From: Eonycteris spelaea
Taxonomy: Eukaryota > Chordata > Mammalia > Chiroptera > Pteropodidae
Assembly (NCBI GenBank): GCA_003508835.1
Contig: PUFA01000070.1
Location: 1,860,001 to 1,924,000 of the forward strand
DNA length: 64,000 bases
Reading direction: 5' to 3'
Made by a program: the position numbers and the translations under genes. Each line of letters opens with the position of its first letter. The stretch's first letter is position 1. The notes beneath the pieces are model-generated. The model did not search any database. It saw only the letters and a list, made by a program, of their open reading frames with translations, and had not been told where the DNA came from. Positions 23,591 through 33,850 of the stretch are shown here, in pieces.

Positions 23591-24799
23591 TGATGATACT
23601 GATTTTAATGGTGACAACAATGACAGTGATAAAATTGGCCTAATGTCAAGGATTTATCTCAAATACTTGAGATAAAATTTTTAAGTTCTTTGTTCTTAGT
23701 TTTCTTTCTGACATAGCTAGAGTGTTTTTTTCTTTAAACAGCTGGGTAGCCTAGTTTTTATTCCAGTTTGATTCTTATGATCACTCTTATAGAGTTCCTT
23801 GTTTTGAGTTAAATGCTCACACGTCTCATTTTAGCCAATACTGTAATTTAACTTGCAGCAGTTGAAATTTTGTCTTCTCTGACATGTTGAAGATTTGCAT
23901 ATGTGACTTTAAATGAAGTTATACTCACAAAATTCTTTTTACTTTGGTAGAGAATAAATATCTAAATTTTATTGCACCACTATTTTTGAAAAAGATATCT
24001 CCCTTCAGTTTTGCAGAGGCTCTGTTCCCAGAACTTATCTGCTGTAATGATTTCTTTAGTAGCACACAAATTCTACATGAATATCTCAGCAGTTTTCTCA
24101 GTTAAGTGCATTTTTATGCTTGGCAAGATTAGGGTAGTCTAGGAAAATTGGTTTTCTTTTCTTATTACTTTTCTTGTTTAATTTGTAACCAGTTAAAACC
24201 CACAATATGATGGATGATTGATCCTAGTAAAACTGCAAAGTTAAGGGATAATTGACAGACTTTGGTTAAATCCATGAGGTCTTCACTTCCTTTCAACTGC
24301 CTTTAAGACAACCTCATTATTAAAATGTACATACTAGCAAAATTCTAGATGTGCATGGAATTTAATTACTGACTAACTAGCAATGATGCTAGGGTTTTAT
24401 TTTTATGGTGGATGTGTAATGTTTGCAAAGCAGCCTGTGGCCTGGGTGAGCCCTAGCAACCACAGAGGAGCTCGCATGAAAATGGAATTTTGCACCCTAG
24501 TCACTTCCTGTTCACTTAACGGGACTGCATCAGTGAAGGACTTCAGATTGTACAGTCCAGTCAAGAATTATTCCTGGAAATCTAGTTCAATTTACATAGT
24601 TTGCTGGTGGAAACCAAATCCATTCTGATGATGATAGTACAGGATGTGAGCCAATGAAGAAGCTGAGGTCTCATGTTGTAGCTATGTGGATATTACCAAC
24701 TTTATTTTTAGGATGAGACTGATTTATGAGATAATGAATGAACAGGACAAGATGACTTAAGACTCAAACGTATTTTATAAATCTTTCATTTATGTAACC
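23591..24799. other. Non-coding stretch with perfect 10-bp hairpin
   Basis: No repeat family recognised. A perfect inverted repeat with 10-bp arms and a 4-nt loop lies at 23653-23676. An 81-codon frame at 24383-24628 (+) has no recognisable product. Confidence 0.45.
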
Positions 24800-24920
24800 A
24801 ACGATTGCATCATTTTTAGAAATGTTTATTGAATACCTACTCTGTATGAGGCACTGTGTTAGATGCAGGAAATATGTACGATAGACTTGGTTCCTAACCT
24901 CAGGCATCTCATTACCAATT
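24800..24920 (-). mobile_element. L2 LINE 3' tail, antisense
   Basis: 'gaaatgtttattgaatacctac' (in part) near 24821, 'gtatgaggcactgtgttaga' near 24845 and 'gacttggttcctaacctcag' near 24884 reproduce the antisense L2 3' tail. Confidence 0.6.
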
Positions 24921-25124
24921 CTAATGGATTTGGCTTTGTAGAATACAGACAAGGTATGTATGCATGAAGTATAATATATCTGAGAATATGAATATAATGA
25001 CCATCTCATGAAATGTAAGCCACCAGAAGTTTAAAAATCTAAAATTCTAGCCAAACATAAAAGAATCAGCATTGTAGTATATGAACTATATATTCACGGA
25101 AGCAATGTGTAATCATAGATTCTT

Positions 25125-25235
25125 GTCAACAGACAGACATTTATTGAACAACCGCTATCTAAATATACTGGGCTGGGAATCAATGGATAAGACATAAGCC
25201 CTGGCCTTGAGAAACAAATGCATTAAAAAAGATGC
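25125..25235 (-). mobile_element. L2 LINE 3' tail, antisense
   Basis: 'agacatttattgaacaaccg' near 25136-25155, then 'actgggctgggaatcaatgg' and 'taagccctggccttgagaaa' near 25196, match the antisense L2 tail. It lies about 200 bp from a similar fragment; the two could be independent insertions. Confidence 0.55.
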
Positions 25236-25268
25236 TGGATATATTTTGTCCTGGAAAGGATTGATACC

Positions 25269-25610
25269 CTAAGAGTAATAGCTCTCAGGTGTTACCTTTG
25301 CAATCAGACAGTCAAAGCTCTTAAATTTACCAAGAGAATAACTGATGAGTCTGTGTCTTGAAACAGCATATATCTTCTGCAGATCACATACTGATGAGGA
25401 GAAATGTCCTTCAAGAATCTTAAGAGACTCTTTGTAGCAGAACCTGTTTTTGCCTAGAAGGGAGTTGGGAAAGATTTCCGTGCATCTTTTGGCAGTGATG
25501 TTAAAACGTAGAGAAATATAATTGCATTTTTCATTGGAAAACTCAGCTGCAATGATCTGCTCAGTGAGTACGATATAAATTATCATGCCATTATCAACAC
25601 CATCTTCCAT
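25269..25610 (-). other. Unidentified 113-codon open frame
   Basis: An uninterrupted minus-strand frame of 113 codons lying outside recognised repeats. Upstream of its first ATG, reading the minus strand, is a pyrimidine-rich segment ending in TAG, which could pass for a splice acceptor. I do not recognise the protein; it has no signal peptide, membrane segment or repeat that I can see. In 64 kb of AT-rich DNA a few frames of this size are expected by chance, so this is a candidate to test, not a gene call. Confidence 0.12.
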
Positions 25611-25967
25611 CTATAAAACTAGAGGAAATACATGAGAATCATAAAAATTCTTTTATCATCAAAAGGATTTTATATTCATGGCATTGCTCTGAAAGCAAAC
25701 ACAAGATTTTTCAAGAGATCTTTTACTATTTTGCAAAGGAATCCATAGCACCAGGGACTTATGATAAGCTGGAAGAAAACACGAACTATACATTAATTTG
25801 GAGTATTACCGAGAGACTTTAGTACTCAGAATATAAGTAGTCACCATATTCTTGTAGATGGGTATTCCATAGTCACATTATATACTGATAGATGAAAAAT
25901 AGAAAGCAAACTTGAGAAAGCTTATCCTTTTTGGTTCCTTTAACAGATGCAGAGTATTATGATGGTA

Positions 25968-26127
25968 TAGGCATACGTTACTTTATTGCACCTCACAGAT
26001 GGTGTGTTTTTAACAAAGTGAAGGGGAGACCATCCACCAGCAAAAAGATTATGACTCACTTTATTGCTGTAGTCACTTTATTGTGGTGGTTTGGAACCGA
26101 ACCGGCAATATTTTTGACGTATGCCTG
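25968..26127 (+). mobile_element. Tigger1-type DNA transposon, internally deleted, TA duplication
   Basis: A short Tigger1 derivative with both ends. The left end reads 'taggcatacgttactttatt', the right end 'aaccgaaccggcaatatttt' then 'gacgtatgcctg'. The middle joins the Tigger1 5' end straight to the piece near the transposase C-terminus ('ccaccagcaaaaagattatg') and the 3' end, so nearly the whole transposase gene is missing. It is flanked by TA at 25966-25967 and 26128-26129, the target duplication of Tc1/mariner-superfamily elements. Confidence 0.85.
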
Positions 26128-26284
26128 TATTAAGCCTCAAAGTGCCCTAGCAGTCTAAATGTCTGACAGTTACTCCTAGACATCTTTAGAATTAACATGT
26201 GGATTTTAAATCCACTTTCCCAGCATCGTTGTGGCAGATTTAATTTTCCAAAGATGTATGCAACAACAACTTTAATTCGCCATG

Positions 26285-26815
26285 CTCTTTAAATTAATGG
26301 GTAAGACTTTGTCTTTGCCCCATCAGGAAGTGGAGTCGAATTTCCTCCTCTTGAATGTGGGCAGATTCACGACTGCTTTGGCCAATAGGGTTTGCTGGAA
26401 TTAACACTGTGTGGCCTCCAAGATGGATCATGAAAGGTAGTGCACCTTCTGCCTTGTTTATTGAACTATTTGAGCTGAGAAATACCAAGTCTGATGATCC
26501 TAAGGCTGCCACATTGTGAAAAAGCCAAGACACTTCTCAGTGCTCTGGTAAAGTAGGTCTAGTATTTGATTCATATCAGCCCAGGCAACAGAGACGATCA
26601 GGGAAGAAAGGGTCTCCAGATGACTCCAACTCTCAGCCACGAGTCACCCTTCAGTTCTTCTCGGCTGAGGTCCCAGATCTTGGAACAGGAAGAAGGCATC
26701 TCCCCTGTGCCTTATCCAAATTTCTGACACACTTTATCTGTGAGCAGAATAAAACTATTGTTGCTTTAAGTAGCTAAGTGTTGGGGCAGCTTATTTTGTA
26801 GTGTAGTGAACTATA
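26285..26815 (+). mobile_element. MLT-like MaLR LTR, sense
   Basis: LTR-like sequence with 'cttgaatgtgggcagattca' near 26351, a degraded centre, and the 3' end 'gtgagcagaataaaactatt' near 26741-26760 (AATAAA signal) followed by 'gctttaagtagctaagtgtt', the standard MLT1-family ending. No internal region is attached. The subfamily is not determined. Confidence 0.65.
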
Positions 26816-26991
26816 AAAATCATTGATAAGGTAAACTTATCATTCTATGATAAAGCATTATTGTCAACTGCAAAGGCCTGAACAAAGTATTTCCTTCTCT
26901 GTAGAAACAGTATTTATTGAAGATTTTGGGGAAAAAATGTGCACATTTAGGTTTGATATAATTATATCAGTTGCCGTTTTTAAACACCAAG

Positions 26992-26995
<4 letters not shown>

Positions 26996-27037
<42 letters not shown>
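26996..27037 (+). repeat. (CA)n microsatellite
   Basis: An uninterrupted CA dinucleotide tract of about 21 units. Its purity suggests current length polymorphism. Confidence 0.97.
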
Positions 27038-27039
<2 letters not shown>

Positions 27040-27129
27040 AATACTGGTTGGTGCCCGTATCCTCTTTACTAGTAGATGTAGCTCTTTCAGTCAAGATTTT
27101 TAGCCGGAAGCAATATAAATCCACTTTGG

Positions 27130-27530
27130 GTGATTAACCAGAAAAAGATGTTAGTATAAGGATATTAGGGAGCTCATAGAATTGTGGGGAGGAATCTACA
27201 CATGTAATAGCAGTTGAGTCTAAACTTTCAGAAACCATCCTTTGAATCAGCCTGATGAAAAAAATGGCAGCTGCTGCTGTCGCCCACTGAACTCTGAGGA
27301 AACCCTGAGCGGGCTGCCCTTGGTCACTGGGTGCCTCTGCTGCCACCAAGGCCAGCAAAATGGACTCCCTCCAAGCTTGTCTCCTCGAGTTGCTTGTTTC
27401 CAAACCAAAGTTCAGGAGCATGTGATTGACTGGCAAAACCTAGTCCAAGTGGCTATATCCCAGTTGCAAAGGAGTCTAGCTGGGAACCTGAGTTTTCTGG
27501 ATTCTGCCCTGATGATGCCAGGTCAATAAA
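27130..27530. mobile_element. Unclassified old interspersed repeat
   Basis: The block has the feel of a dispersed mammalian repeat I have met before ('tattagggagctcatagaat' near 27163, 'ctcctcgagttgcttgtttc' near 27382, 'gtgattgactggcaaaacct' near 27422), but I cannot name the family. The two opposing open frames here (27134-27436 -, 27242-27529 +) look like by-products of its less AT-rich base composition. Confidence 0.4.
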
Positions 27531-28005
27531 GCTGCAGATTTCCCAAACATAGTGAGGGTGTTTTAAAGGCACGGGGTAGCTTGAAAACATGACAGTTATG
27601 CATGAGATGGGATACATTAAAAGAAGACAAATAGATATTTGTCTGGCCGCAACTCAGAATATAGTATTATTCTGGTGGTACTCCAAAGCAAAAATTAGAG
27701 ATAGTTCATGGAACACTCAGGTCTACCTGCAGGCCAGGGTCTTGAATTTTGTACCAAAATTCAAGAATTGAATTCAAATATAGGTCAAAAAAGCTCTTGC
27801 CCCAGCAAGACATTGCTCAATCTTATTTTAATTTCAGTCTTTCTTAGTGAAACCCTACCTGTCATAATATGGAGCTGATGGGAAATATTATCAGAAGAGG
27901 TAAAGTAACCAGCTCAACTCTGCAGTACTGACACTTTATATTGGGCATGGGGTTTCCATGCTCACCAGTTCCTGTCTCTTAGCAAGCTGTGATCTTGAGA
28001 ACAAA
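27531..28005. other. Non-coding stretch with 11-bp palindrome
   Basis: No repeat family seen. A perfect inverted repeat with 11-bp arms and a 3-nt loop lies at 27741-27765. Confidence 0.5.
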
Positions 28006-28070
28006 TGGTGGTGATGATGATGAGGATGGTGGTGGTGATGGTGGTGGTGATGGTGGTGGTGGTGGTGATA
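28006..28070 (+). repeat. (TGG/TGA)n trinucleotide repeat
   Basis: Mixed GGT and GAT triplets over 65 bp (GGTGGTGATGATGATGAGG..., then several GGTGGTGAT units). It is directly followed by an antisense MIR. Confidence 0.95.
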
Positions 28071-28074
28071 CTGG

Positions 28075-28268
28075 CATTTATTAAGTATTCACTGTGTGCT
28101 AGCTACTCCTTTAAGCACTTTATAGGTTAATTCTTTTAAATCCTTACTACAACCTTATGAGGTAGATAATATTATCTGATTTTACAGATGAGGAAACCAA
28201 GACACAACGTGGCACCCATAGATAATAAGTGGCAGTGCTGGCATTTTGACCCAGCTACTTGACTGTAG
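28075..28268 (-). mobile_element. MIR SINE, antisense
   Basis: One of the best MIR matches here: 'ttcactgtgtgctagctact' near 28088, 'aaccttatgaggtagataat' near 28150, 'ttttacagatgaggaaacca' near 28180-28199 and 'aataagtggcagtgctggca' near 28224. Confidence 0.88.
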
Positions 28269-28934
28269 ATTTGCTTTTGTTTGCTTTTTATAGGTAGTGA
28301 TAGATAGGGATTTTACTAGTGATTGTGCTTTTCCCCTTTTTGAGTGAATACTAGGAATATATAACTTTTATGTATTAACTGAGGGAAAAGTAGAAATGCC
28401 TGAGCTTAGAACCTTCATTGCGTTCCTAAAGTGTTACTAATGGCTCAGAATTCATCACTTTATATTATACTTTTGTATTTTAATCATTAGTTTATATTTG
28501 TCTTCAATGAAGCACATCTGTCACTTTTCATTCCACTCAGCTCTTTGCCAGTTTTTTCTGTCTTTTATGCTCATCAGCTGACTTCTTATCTGCAATCTGG
28601 GACACTTTATGGCTTCATCAGCTAGACGATTTGTATTTTAAAAAATGTTAATTAAGGTCAGTTGCAAGAGACACTTTGTTATTAACTCCTTTTCATTAAA
28701 TTATACATTTATCCTTTGTTCTTGTTTATAATTTTGAACCAGTTTTCTTCCCTTGACAAAACATGTTCCCAATCACTATGCAATTCAGTTGCAAAAATCT
28801 GTCCACGGGTTCTTGGCCACATACTGCTGTCAGTCACTTAAAGAATTCTAGTGATCAGTGAAATAATATTTCCCTCAACAGAAACCACAGGTGTCTTTCC
28901 ACCAGGAGTTGTGCTAACTGATGTGGTCAGGGGT
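28269..28934. other. AT-rich non-coding stretch
   Basis: No repeat, gene or RNA recognised. Confidence 0.5.
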
Positions 28935-29075
28935 TGATTCGATTAAATATTGAGTATCCGTTAAGTACAAGTCATTATGCCAGACTGCCAGGGAAAGTGG
29001 GATGAATACGAAACAGCCCTTGTTAAACAGCTTAAAACCTTGTTAGAGATGGTACGATATCTACAGAAGTAACTC
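28935..29075 (-). mobile_element. L2 LINE 3' tail, antisense
   Basis: 'attgagtatccgttaagtac' near 28950 with 'cattatgccagactgccagg' and 'aaacagcccttgttaaacag' follows the antisense L2 tail order, with substantial divergence. Confidence 0.5.
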
Positions 29076-29569
29076 TAATATACTCCAGAAAGAGTTGTAT
29101 GAGAGGCGCAGAGTTTCCACGGTGAATGCCTGCTGCTAGCCATGCAAGAGTTCAAGGCAATGATCTAGACCTCTGGAACCCATGTTCTTCTGTATTTGAA
29201 TCCTGCTGGCAGCCTTCCAGACTCCCGGAATGAGGACAACTTTGTAAATGACAGGTTGTGCATTTAGCCCAGTGTTGTACTGTTTCATCCTGAAGTTTCT
29301 TGAGACCTTTAAAGTGTTATTGCAACCAGTCCTGGTGATTTATTTATGTCTGATGTGTCAATTAGACTCAGAACATCATGTAGTCTAACATTATTTGACC
29401 TCTCTGTTTCGAAAGATGATTTTAGTTTTCAAATCTCTCCAATGACTGCTGCAGTAAGGACTCGAATACAAATTTTGTTTAATTTTTGTGTTCTTCAGTT
29501 TTACCAATTTTTGAGTATATGACTGCCCTCTCTTCCCTCTGCCTGAACTTAGTCTTTTTTATTCTTGGG
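29076..29569. other. Non-coding stretch between L2 and MIR
   Basis: No repeat, open frame or RNA recognised. Confidence 0.5.
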
Positions 29570-29765
29570 AGAACATGGTCGAAAACTATAGACTCTGGAA
29601 TCAAATATATCTGGATTTAAATCCCTGCTATAACTTTGGATAACTTTTCTAACTCGCAGAACTATGATTTGCTTGTCTGTACAGACGGGCTAGTAACATC
29701 TATATTTCATACTTTTGAGAAGATTAGTCGAGATGACATAAAATGCTTGCCAAAAATGCCGCAGT
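29570..29765 (+). mobile_element. MIR SINE, sense
   Basis: 'tatagactctggaatcaaat' near 29588, 'ggatttaaatccctgctata' near 29613, 'ttgcttgtctgtacagacgg' near 29669 follow the MIR head and core order. Confidence 0.7.
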
Positions 29766-29969
29766 GAGTGCTCTCCCCACCCGTTTATCTTCCTCACTTA
29801 GATAATATTTCTAAAGGGAACTCCCTCTCTCCTTCTCTGTCTCAGCAGTAGCATCTGTTGCTTCACTGTTTACCAGCACAGATTTGCCCCCTGTCGCTCC
29901 CTGTTCATTCTAAACAACAGCATAATTATTCTTTCTTGTAAAATTTAACTAATTTCGTATTTTACCATT

Positions 29970-30162
29970 GCTGTGGAACAGTGTTTGTGTCCCCCTACCC
30001 AATTCATATGTTGAAATCCTAACCCCAAAAGGTGAAGATATTAGGATGTGGGGCCTTTAGGAGGTGCTTAAGTCACGAAGAGTGGAACCATTATAACTTA
30101 GTGCCCTTATCAACGAGACCCCCCTTGCCCTTTCCACCATGCGGGGACACACCGAAGAGATG
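29970..30162 (+). mobile_element. MaLR-type LTR, truncated 5' copy
   Basis: 'cccaattcatatgttgaaat' near 29998-30017 then 'aatcctaaccccaaaaggtg' and 'tgtggggcctttaggaggtg' give the first half of the same LTR found again about 130 bp downstream and, antisense, at 10.3 kb. It stops near 'gcggggacacaccgaagaga'. Confidence 0.75.
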
Positions 30163-30290
30163 TGGGTGAGTGGATGAGTGGGCAGATGGATGTATAGATA
30201 GGTAGATCAACAGATGGACAGACAGATAGATGACTTTATATCATAATGAACAGAATGCGCGGGTGGGTGGATGGACAGATGTAGTAATGA
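30163..30290 (+). repeat. Degenerate (GATG/GATA)n simple sequence
   Basis: GTGAGTGGATGAGTGGGCAG then GATGGATG, TAGATAGGTAGAT and GACAGACAGATAGATG motifs: an imperfect tetranucleotide expansion lying between two copies of one LTR. Confidence 0.75.
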
Positions 30291-30294
30291 GTAA

Positions 30295-30655
<361 letters not shown>

Positions 30656-31929
30656 AAAACTGTACTTATAAATTAAGAAAGACCTTTGCAGCTAGAAATA
30701 AACATATTTGTGTCCATATAAAAAATTACAGCAAAAAATCTGCTCTATTTAGGTAGTTTTTCTTACTGCCCTCTTACTCTAAAGAGATTTTCCTCTTTTG
30801 TAAAGGAGAAAGTTGTAATTTTGAGAAAAATAACATTCTGTGATTAGGAATTTAAAAAAAAAAATCAAGAATTTCATCAGAATAAACCATGATTCAGTTC
30901 AAAGATACACTCAGGAGTATAGAGCCAACTCTGTTTCTGCTGGTAAAAATAAAGTTAAAATCACCATGAACTTTTTCATTTTGGATATTAGAGCAGTAAA
31001 CTTCTTGTCATGCCTCTTTGAGCTAAAATTTTGAAAGCTAAATTTTCAGCTTGTTGCTGGGCTTTTATCTTATCGTCCCCTACTCCAGATGTTTAATTAT
31101 TCTCTTACTCATTTAACATAGCAGATCATTACTTCTAATTTGAAAATTAACTATAGGTCTGGGACATATACACACAATGCTGTTTCTTGGTCACTGACTT
31201 TTAAAGGGAACATTTAAATTCCTTAGCTCTGCAGGTCAAACTGCATTACGACACATTTCATCAGCAGGGATCTATATAGCACCGAGATGGTAACAAGTTC
31301 CAGCCTGTGGACCATGTATTTCAAGAAATATGTTATAGACAAGAGATTAGAACTACAAAAGTTTTGAACCAGTAATAATTTTCTGAATCTGATCTGTAGA
31401 GTAACAGGGAACTTGAAAAATGTCAGCACTTTTCCAAAATGCTGTAAACAGGCCTTTAAAAAATTGTTTTATATAGTCAGATCATATTATTGATGACTGA
31501 ATTTTATAGATCTAGTTTACAACTCAATTCAAGAGCATGTATTGGCTGTCAGGTTAACATAATAAGTATAAGATTTATAAAACAGTCTCTGATATCTAGG
31601 AATTTATAGACTCTTTGGAGAGAAGTGGCGTGCACCAAAATTTTTTGATATAAGCTAGATGATTGCCATGAAGAGCGTACCAAAACAAGAAAAAAAAAAT
31701 TCTCATTGAAAATGGTCACTTTTGGTGGGCGTGGAGGAGAAGCCATGAGGTCGGGTCAGTATGCGCATGAAGGTGAAGTGCTCCTAGTTGAAGATACGCT
31801 CTGTAAATGGTGGATATGGTTCATGTAATTGAATGAGATTTTGACATGCGGTGGTGAGGGAAGGGCATGTCAACTTGGAGGAACAGAGGTCTCTGTTATC
31901 GAAACCTTCCAGCGGTGCAGGTGCAGGTC
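30656..31929. other. AT-rich non-coding stretch
   Basis: No repeat family or gene recognised. Frames at 30840-31034, 31223-31429 and 31549-31746 look random. Confidence 0.5.
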
Positions 31930-32289
31930 CCTTAGAATAAAATTCAAAGCACTGACATTGGCCTCCCCGACCCCACTCAGTGCTATTCATTGTGGCTGCA
32001 GGATCACTGCTGGTTTGAGAACTGCCAGGGAGGGCTCTGTGAGGAAGTAGATGCAGAAGCTTCTGTAACCGTAGGCATTGCTGTGACATTTTACTTGTTG
32101 TTCATGAAGTCATTGACCTGCAATGCATTGAGAGAAACAGACAAGTGGTGCTTTACCACAGAGTGTTTGAGGAGCGCTGCCTTCTGTGACCCTCCCACTG
32201 TGTCTTCTCACCTTCCTCTCACTGGAGAAGCGGGCCTGCTAGCTATTCCTTTAAAAAGAAAAAAAGAAAAAACTTATTGTGGTGACATT
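31930..32289. other. Unassigned, less AT-rich segment
   Basis: A weak sense L2-like string ('agaataaaattcaaagcact' near 31935) starts this part; the rest, including a 101-codon frame at 31990-32295 (+), cannot be assigned. It may be a degraded L2 interior. Confidence 0.35.
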
Positions 32290-32465
32290 GGTTAAAAAAA
32301 TTATATAGGTTTCAATTCTATCATACATTTGCCACAACATGGATCAGTCTTGAGAATATCATGCTAAGCGAAATAAGTCAAATGGAAAAAGTCGAGAACC
32401 ATACGATTTCACTCATATGTAGGGTATAAAACTAAAAGCAACAAACAAGACAGACATACTAGCTA
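32290..32465 (+). mobile_element. L1 LINE ORF2-end fragment, sense
   Basis: 'gccacaacatggatcagtct' near 32331, 'atcatgctaagcgaaataag' near 32358 and 'cgatttcactcatatgtagg' near 32404 are the conserved end of L1 ORF2 and start of the 3' UTR. Only about 175 bp remains. Confidence 0.78.
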
Positions 32466-32494
32466 CCACTTGAACATGCCAACCAATCACTTAT

Positions 32495-32665
32495 CACATT
32501 TGCTTTTCCTTCTACGAATATGCTTCCTCCATGTAACTACACCTTTCATTCCCTTGACTCCACCAGACCTCTGTTCAGATGTCACCTTATCAGAAATGCT
32601 TTCCCTGGTGACTCAAACACACCTCCCTTATCACTCTGCCTCCTTACCTTGCTTTATCTTTCTTC

Positions 32666-32718
<53 letters not shown>

Positions 32719-32885
32719 ATCTAATCTATCTATTTATCTATTGCCTGTCTCAACCCATAGAAGTCAGCTCCACAGTAACAGGGACTTGTTTATTCTTGTA
32801 CACTGCTGTATTCTTAGCAGCTAGAATGGTGCTTGCCACATAGTTGGCCTTAATAAATATTTGTCTAATGCATGAATAAAGGAGT
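32495..32885 (+). mobile_element. L2 LINE 3' end carrying a microsatellite
   Basis: 'agacctctgttcagatgtca' near 32565, 'ttatcagaaatgctttccct' near 32588, 'tacactgctgtattcttagc' near 32799 and the tail 'gccttaataaatatttgtct' near 32847 are collinear L2. Where consensus has a run of TTTATTTATTTA, this copy carries an expanded TATC array (32666-32741). Confidence 0.82.
32666..32741 (+). repeat. (TATC)n microsatellite inside L2
   Basis: A tetranucleotide array, pure to about 32719 (13 or more units), then interrupted. It probably grew from the natural ATTT-rich stretch of the L2 3' region. Confidence 0.95.
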
Positions 32886-33248
32886 AAATGAATGACAGGA
32901 ACAATTGCCATGGTGCTCGAAAATGCAGATATGTTTTAGGGAACATAATTTGGTTAGGGAAGAGGATAAGAGAAAGTTTCAGTCAGCTCTAGTTTCAGTT
33001 CAAGTGGGTAACGACTTCATTCAGCACATAGAACAAGAGAACACTCCTTTTTCTGAGCCTTCCCAGATACCATATCACTACCAAGGATCCTTTTGCTAAC
33101 CAACTTTAGTGTGTTTGTTTTGTTTTGGTATTTCAACCTTGGTATCGTTTTTCATATTTGAATTTCATCATCGTACCATGGAAGAGTTTGCTCACAAAAC
33201 TTGTTCAACTCCCTGGAGACTGCAGCATATTGGCAATTCTTATGGGTG
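32886..33248. other. Non-coding stretch
   Basis: No repeat recognised. Frames at 32905-33099 and 33109-33345 have no recognisable product. Confidence 0.5.
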
Positions 33249-33612
33249 CGGGAAGAGAAAAGCGGCCTTAACAATTTGCGGAGAGAGGCAGAGTGCAGTC
33301 TCCCTTCCAGTGCAGCGGGGTCCTCAGGCAATGCTTAGTTCATAAAAAGTTACAGTTGCGATCCATCCCTCTGAGGGTGATGAAGGCTTGTGGGGTGGGG
33401 TGAGGGAGTGACGCTTGACAGTTGGAGACAAGGGTCAGTTTTCCCAGGCTGCCGAGGGTAATTCCGTAAGAGAAGACAAGGCGGCCGATGAGCAGCGTGT
33501 GCCCCACCTGTGTTCCCAGCCCTCTTGGCTCATCAGATGTTTCCTTGCGATCTTTGGAGCACTTTGGTCTCATTAGGAGGAAAACAGTCCCATTTACGGG
33601 TAGTAAGGAAGC
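33249..33612. promoter_or_regulatory. Local CpG cluster, possible regulatory element
   Basis: About twelve CpG dinucleotides fall between 33249 and 33550 and two more by 33612, in a window that is otherwise CpG-poor. The part is G-rich with no recognised repeat and includes close G-tracts near 33391-33406. It lacks a clear TATA box or initiator. It could be a small CpG island, an enhancer or promoter remnant, or a transposon not yet fully deaminated. Function is inferred only from composition. Confidence 0.3.
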
Positions 33613-33744
33613 CGTTTTCTCCTTTTGGAGTGGCCTGGTGTACAGATAGTGTACATAATTAACGTGCCCCAGAAAGCTGTTTAAATTAATTATGGGGTTG
33701 TCCCCAAGAAGTATTTGTCGGGAGGATGTGCTTTAGGTATTTTA

Positions 33745-33850
33745 AGCTAGGATCTGGGAGTCCTAGATTCTCTTTTCCCCTCACCATTAGGACTTTGTCA
33801 CCTCAGGCAATTTGCTTAATGTTCCTCTAAAGTACCTATAAGATACTTTA
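33745..33850 (+). mobile_element. MIR SINE fragment, sense
   Basis: 'ctaggatctgggagtcctag' near 33747 and 'tttgtcacctcaggcaattt' near 33793, followed by a 'gcttaatgttcctct' segment, fit the MIR head-to-core region; the 3' half is absent. Confidence 0.5.

Noticed and set aside
27134..27529. Opposing frames as a small gene pair
   Set aside because: Both fall in what looks like an interspersed repeat and resemble no known proteins.
28006..28070. Trinucleotide repeat as a CRISPR-like or satellite array
   Set aside because: The units are 3 bp with no spacers; it is a plain microsatellite.
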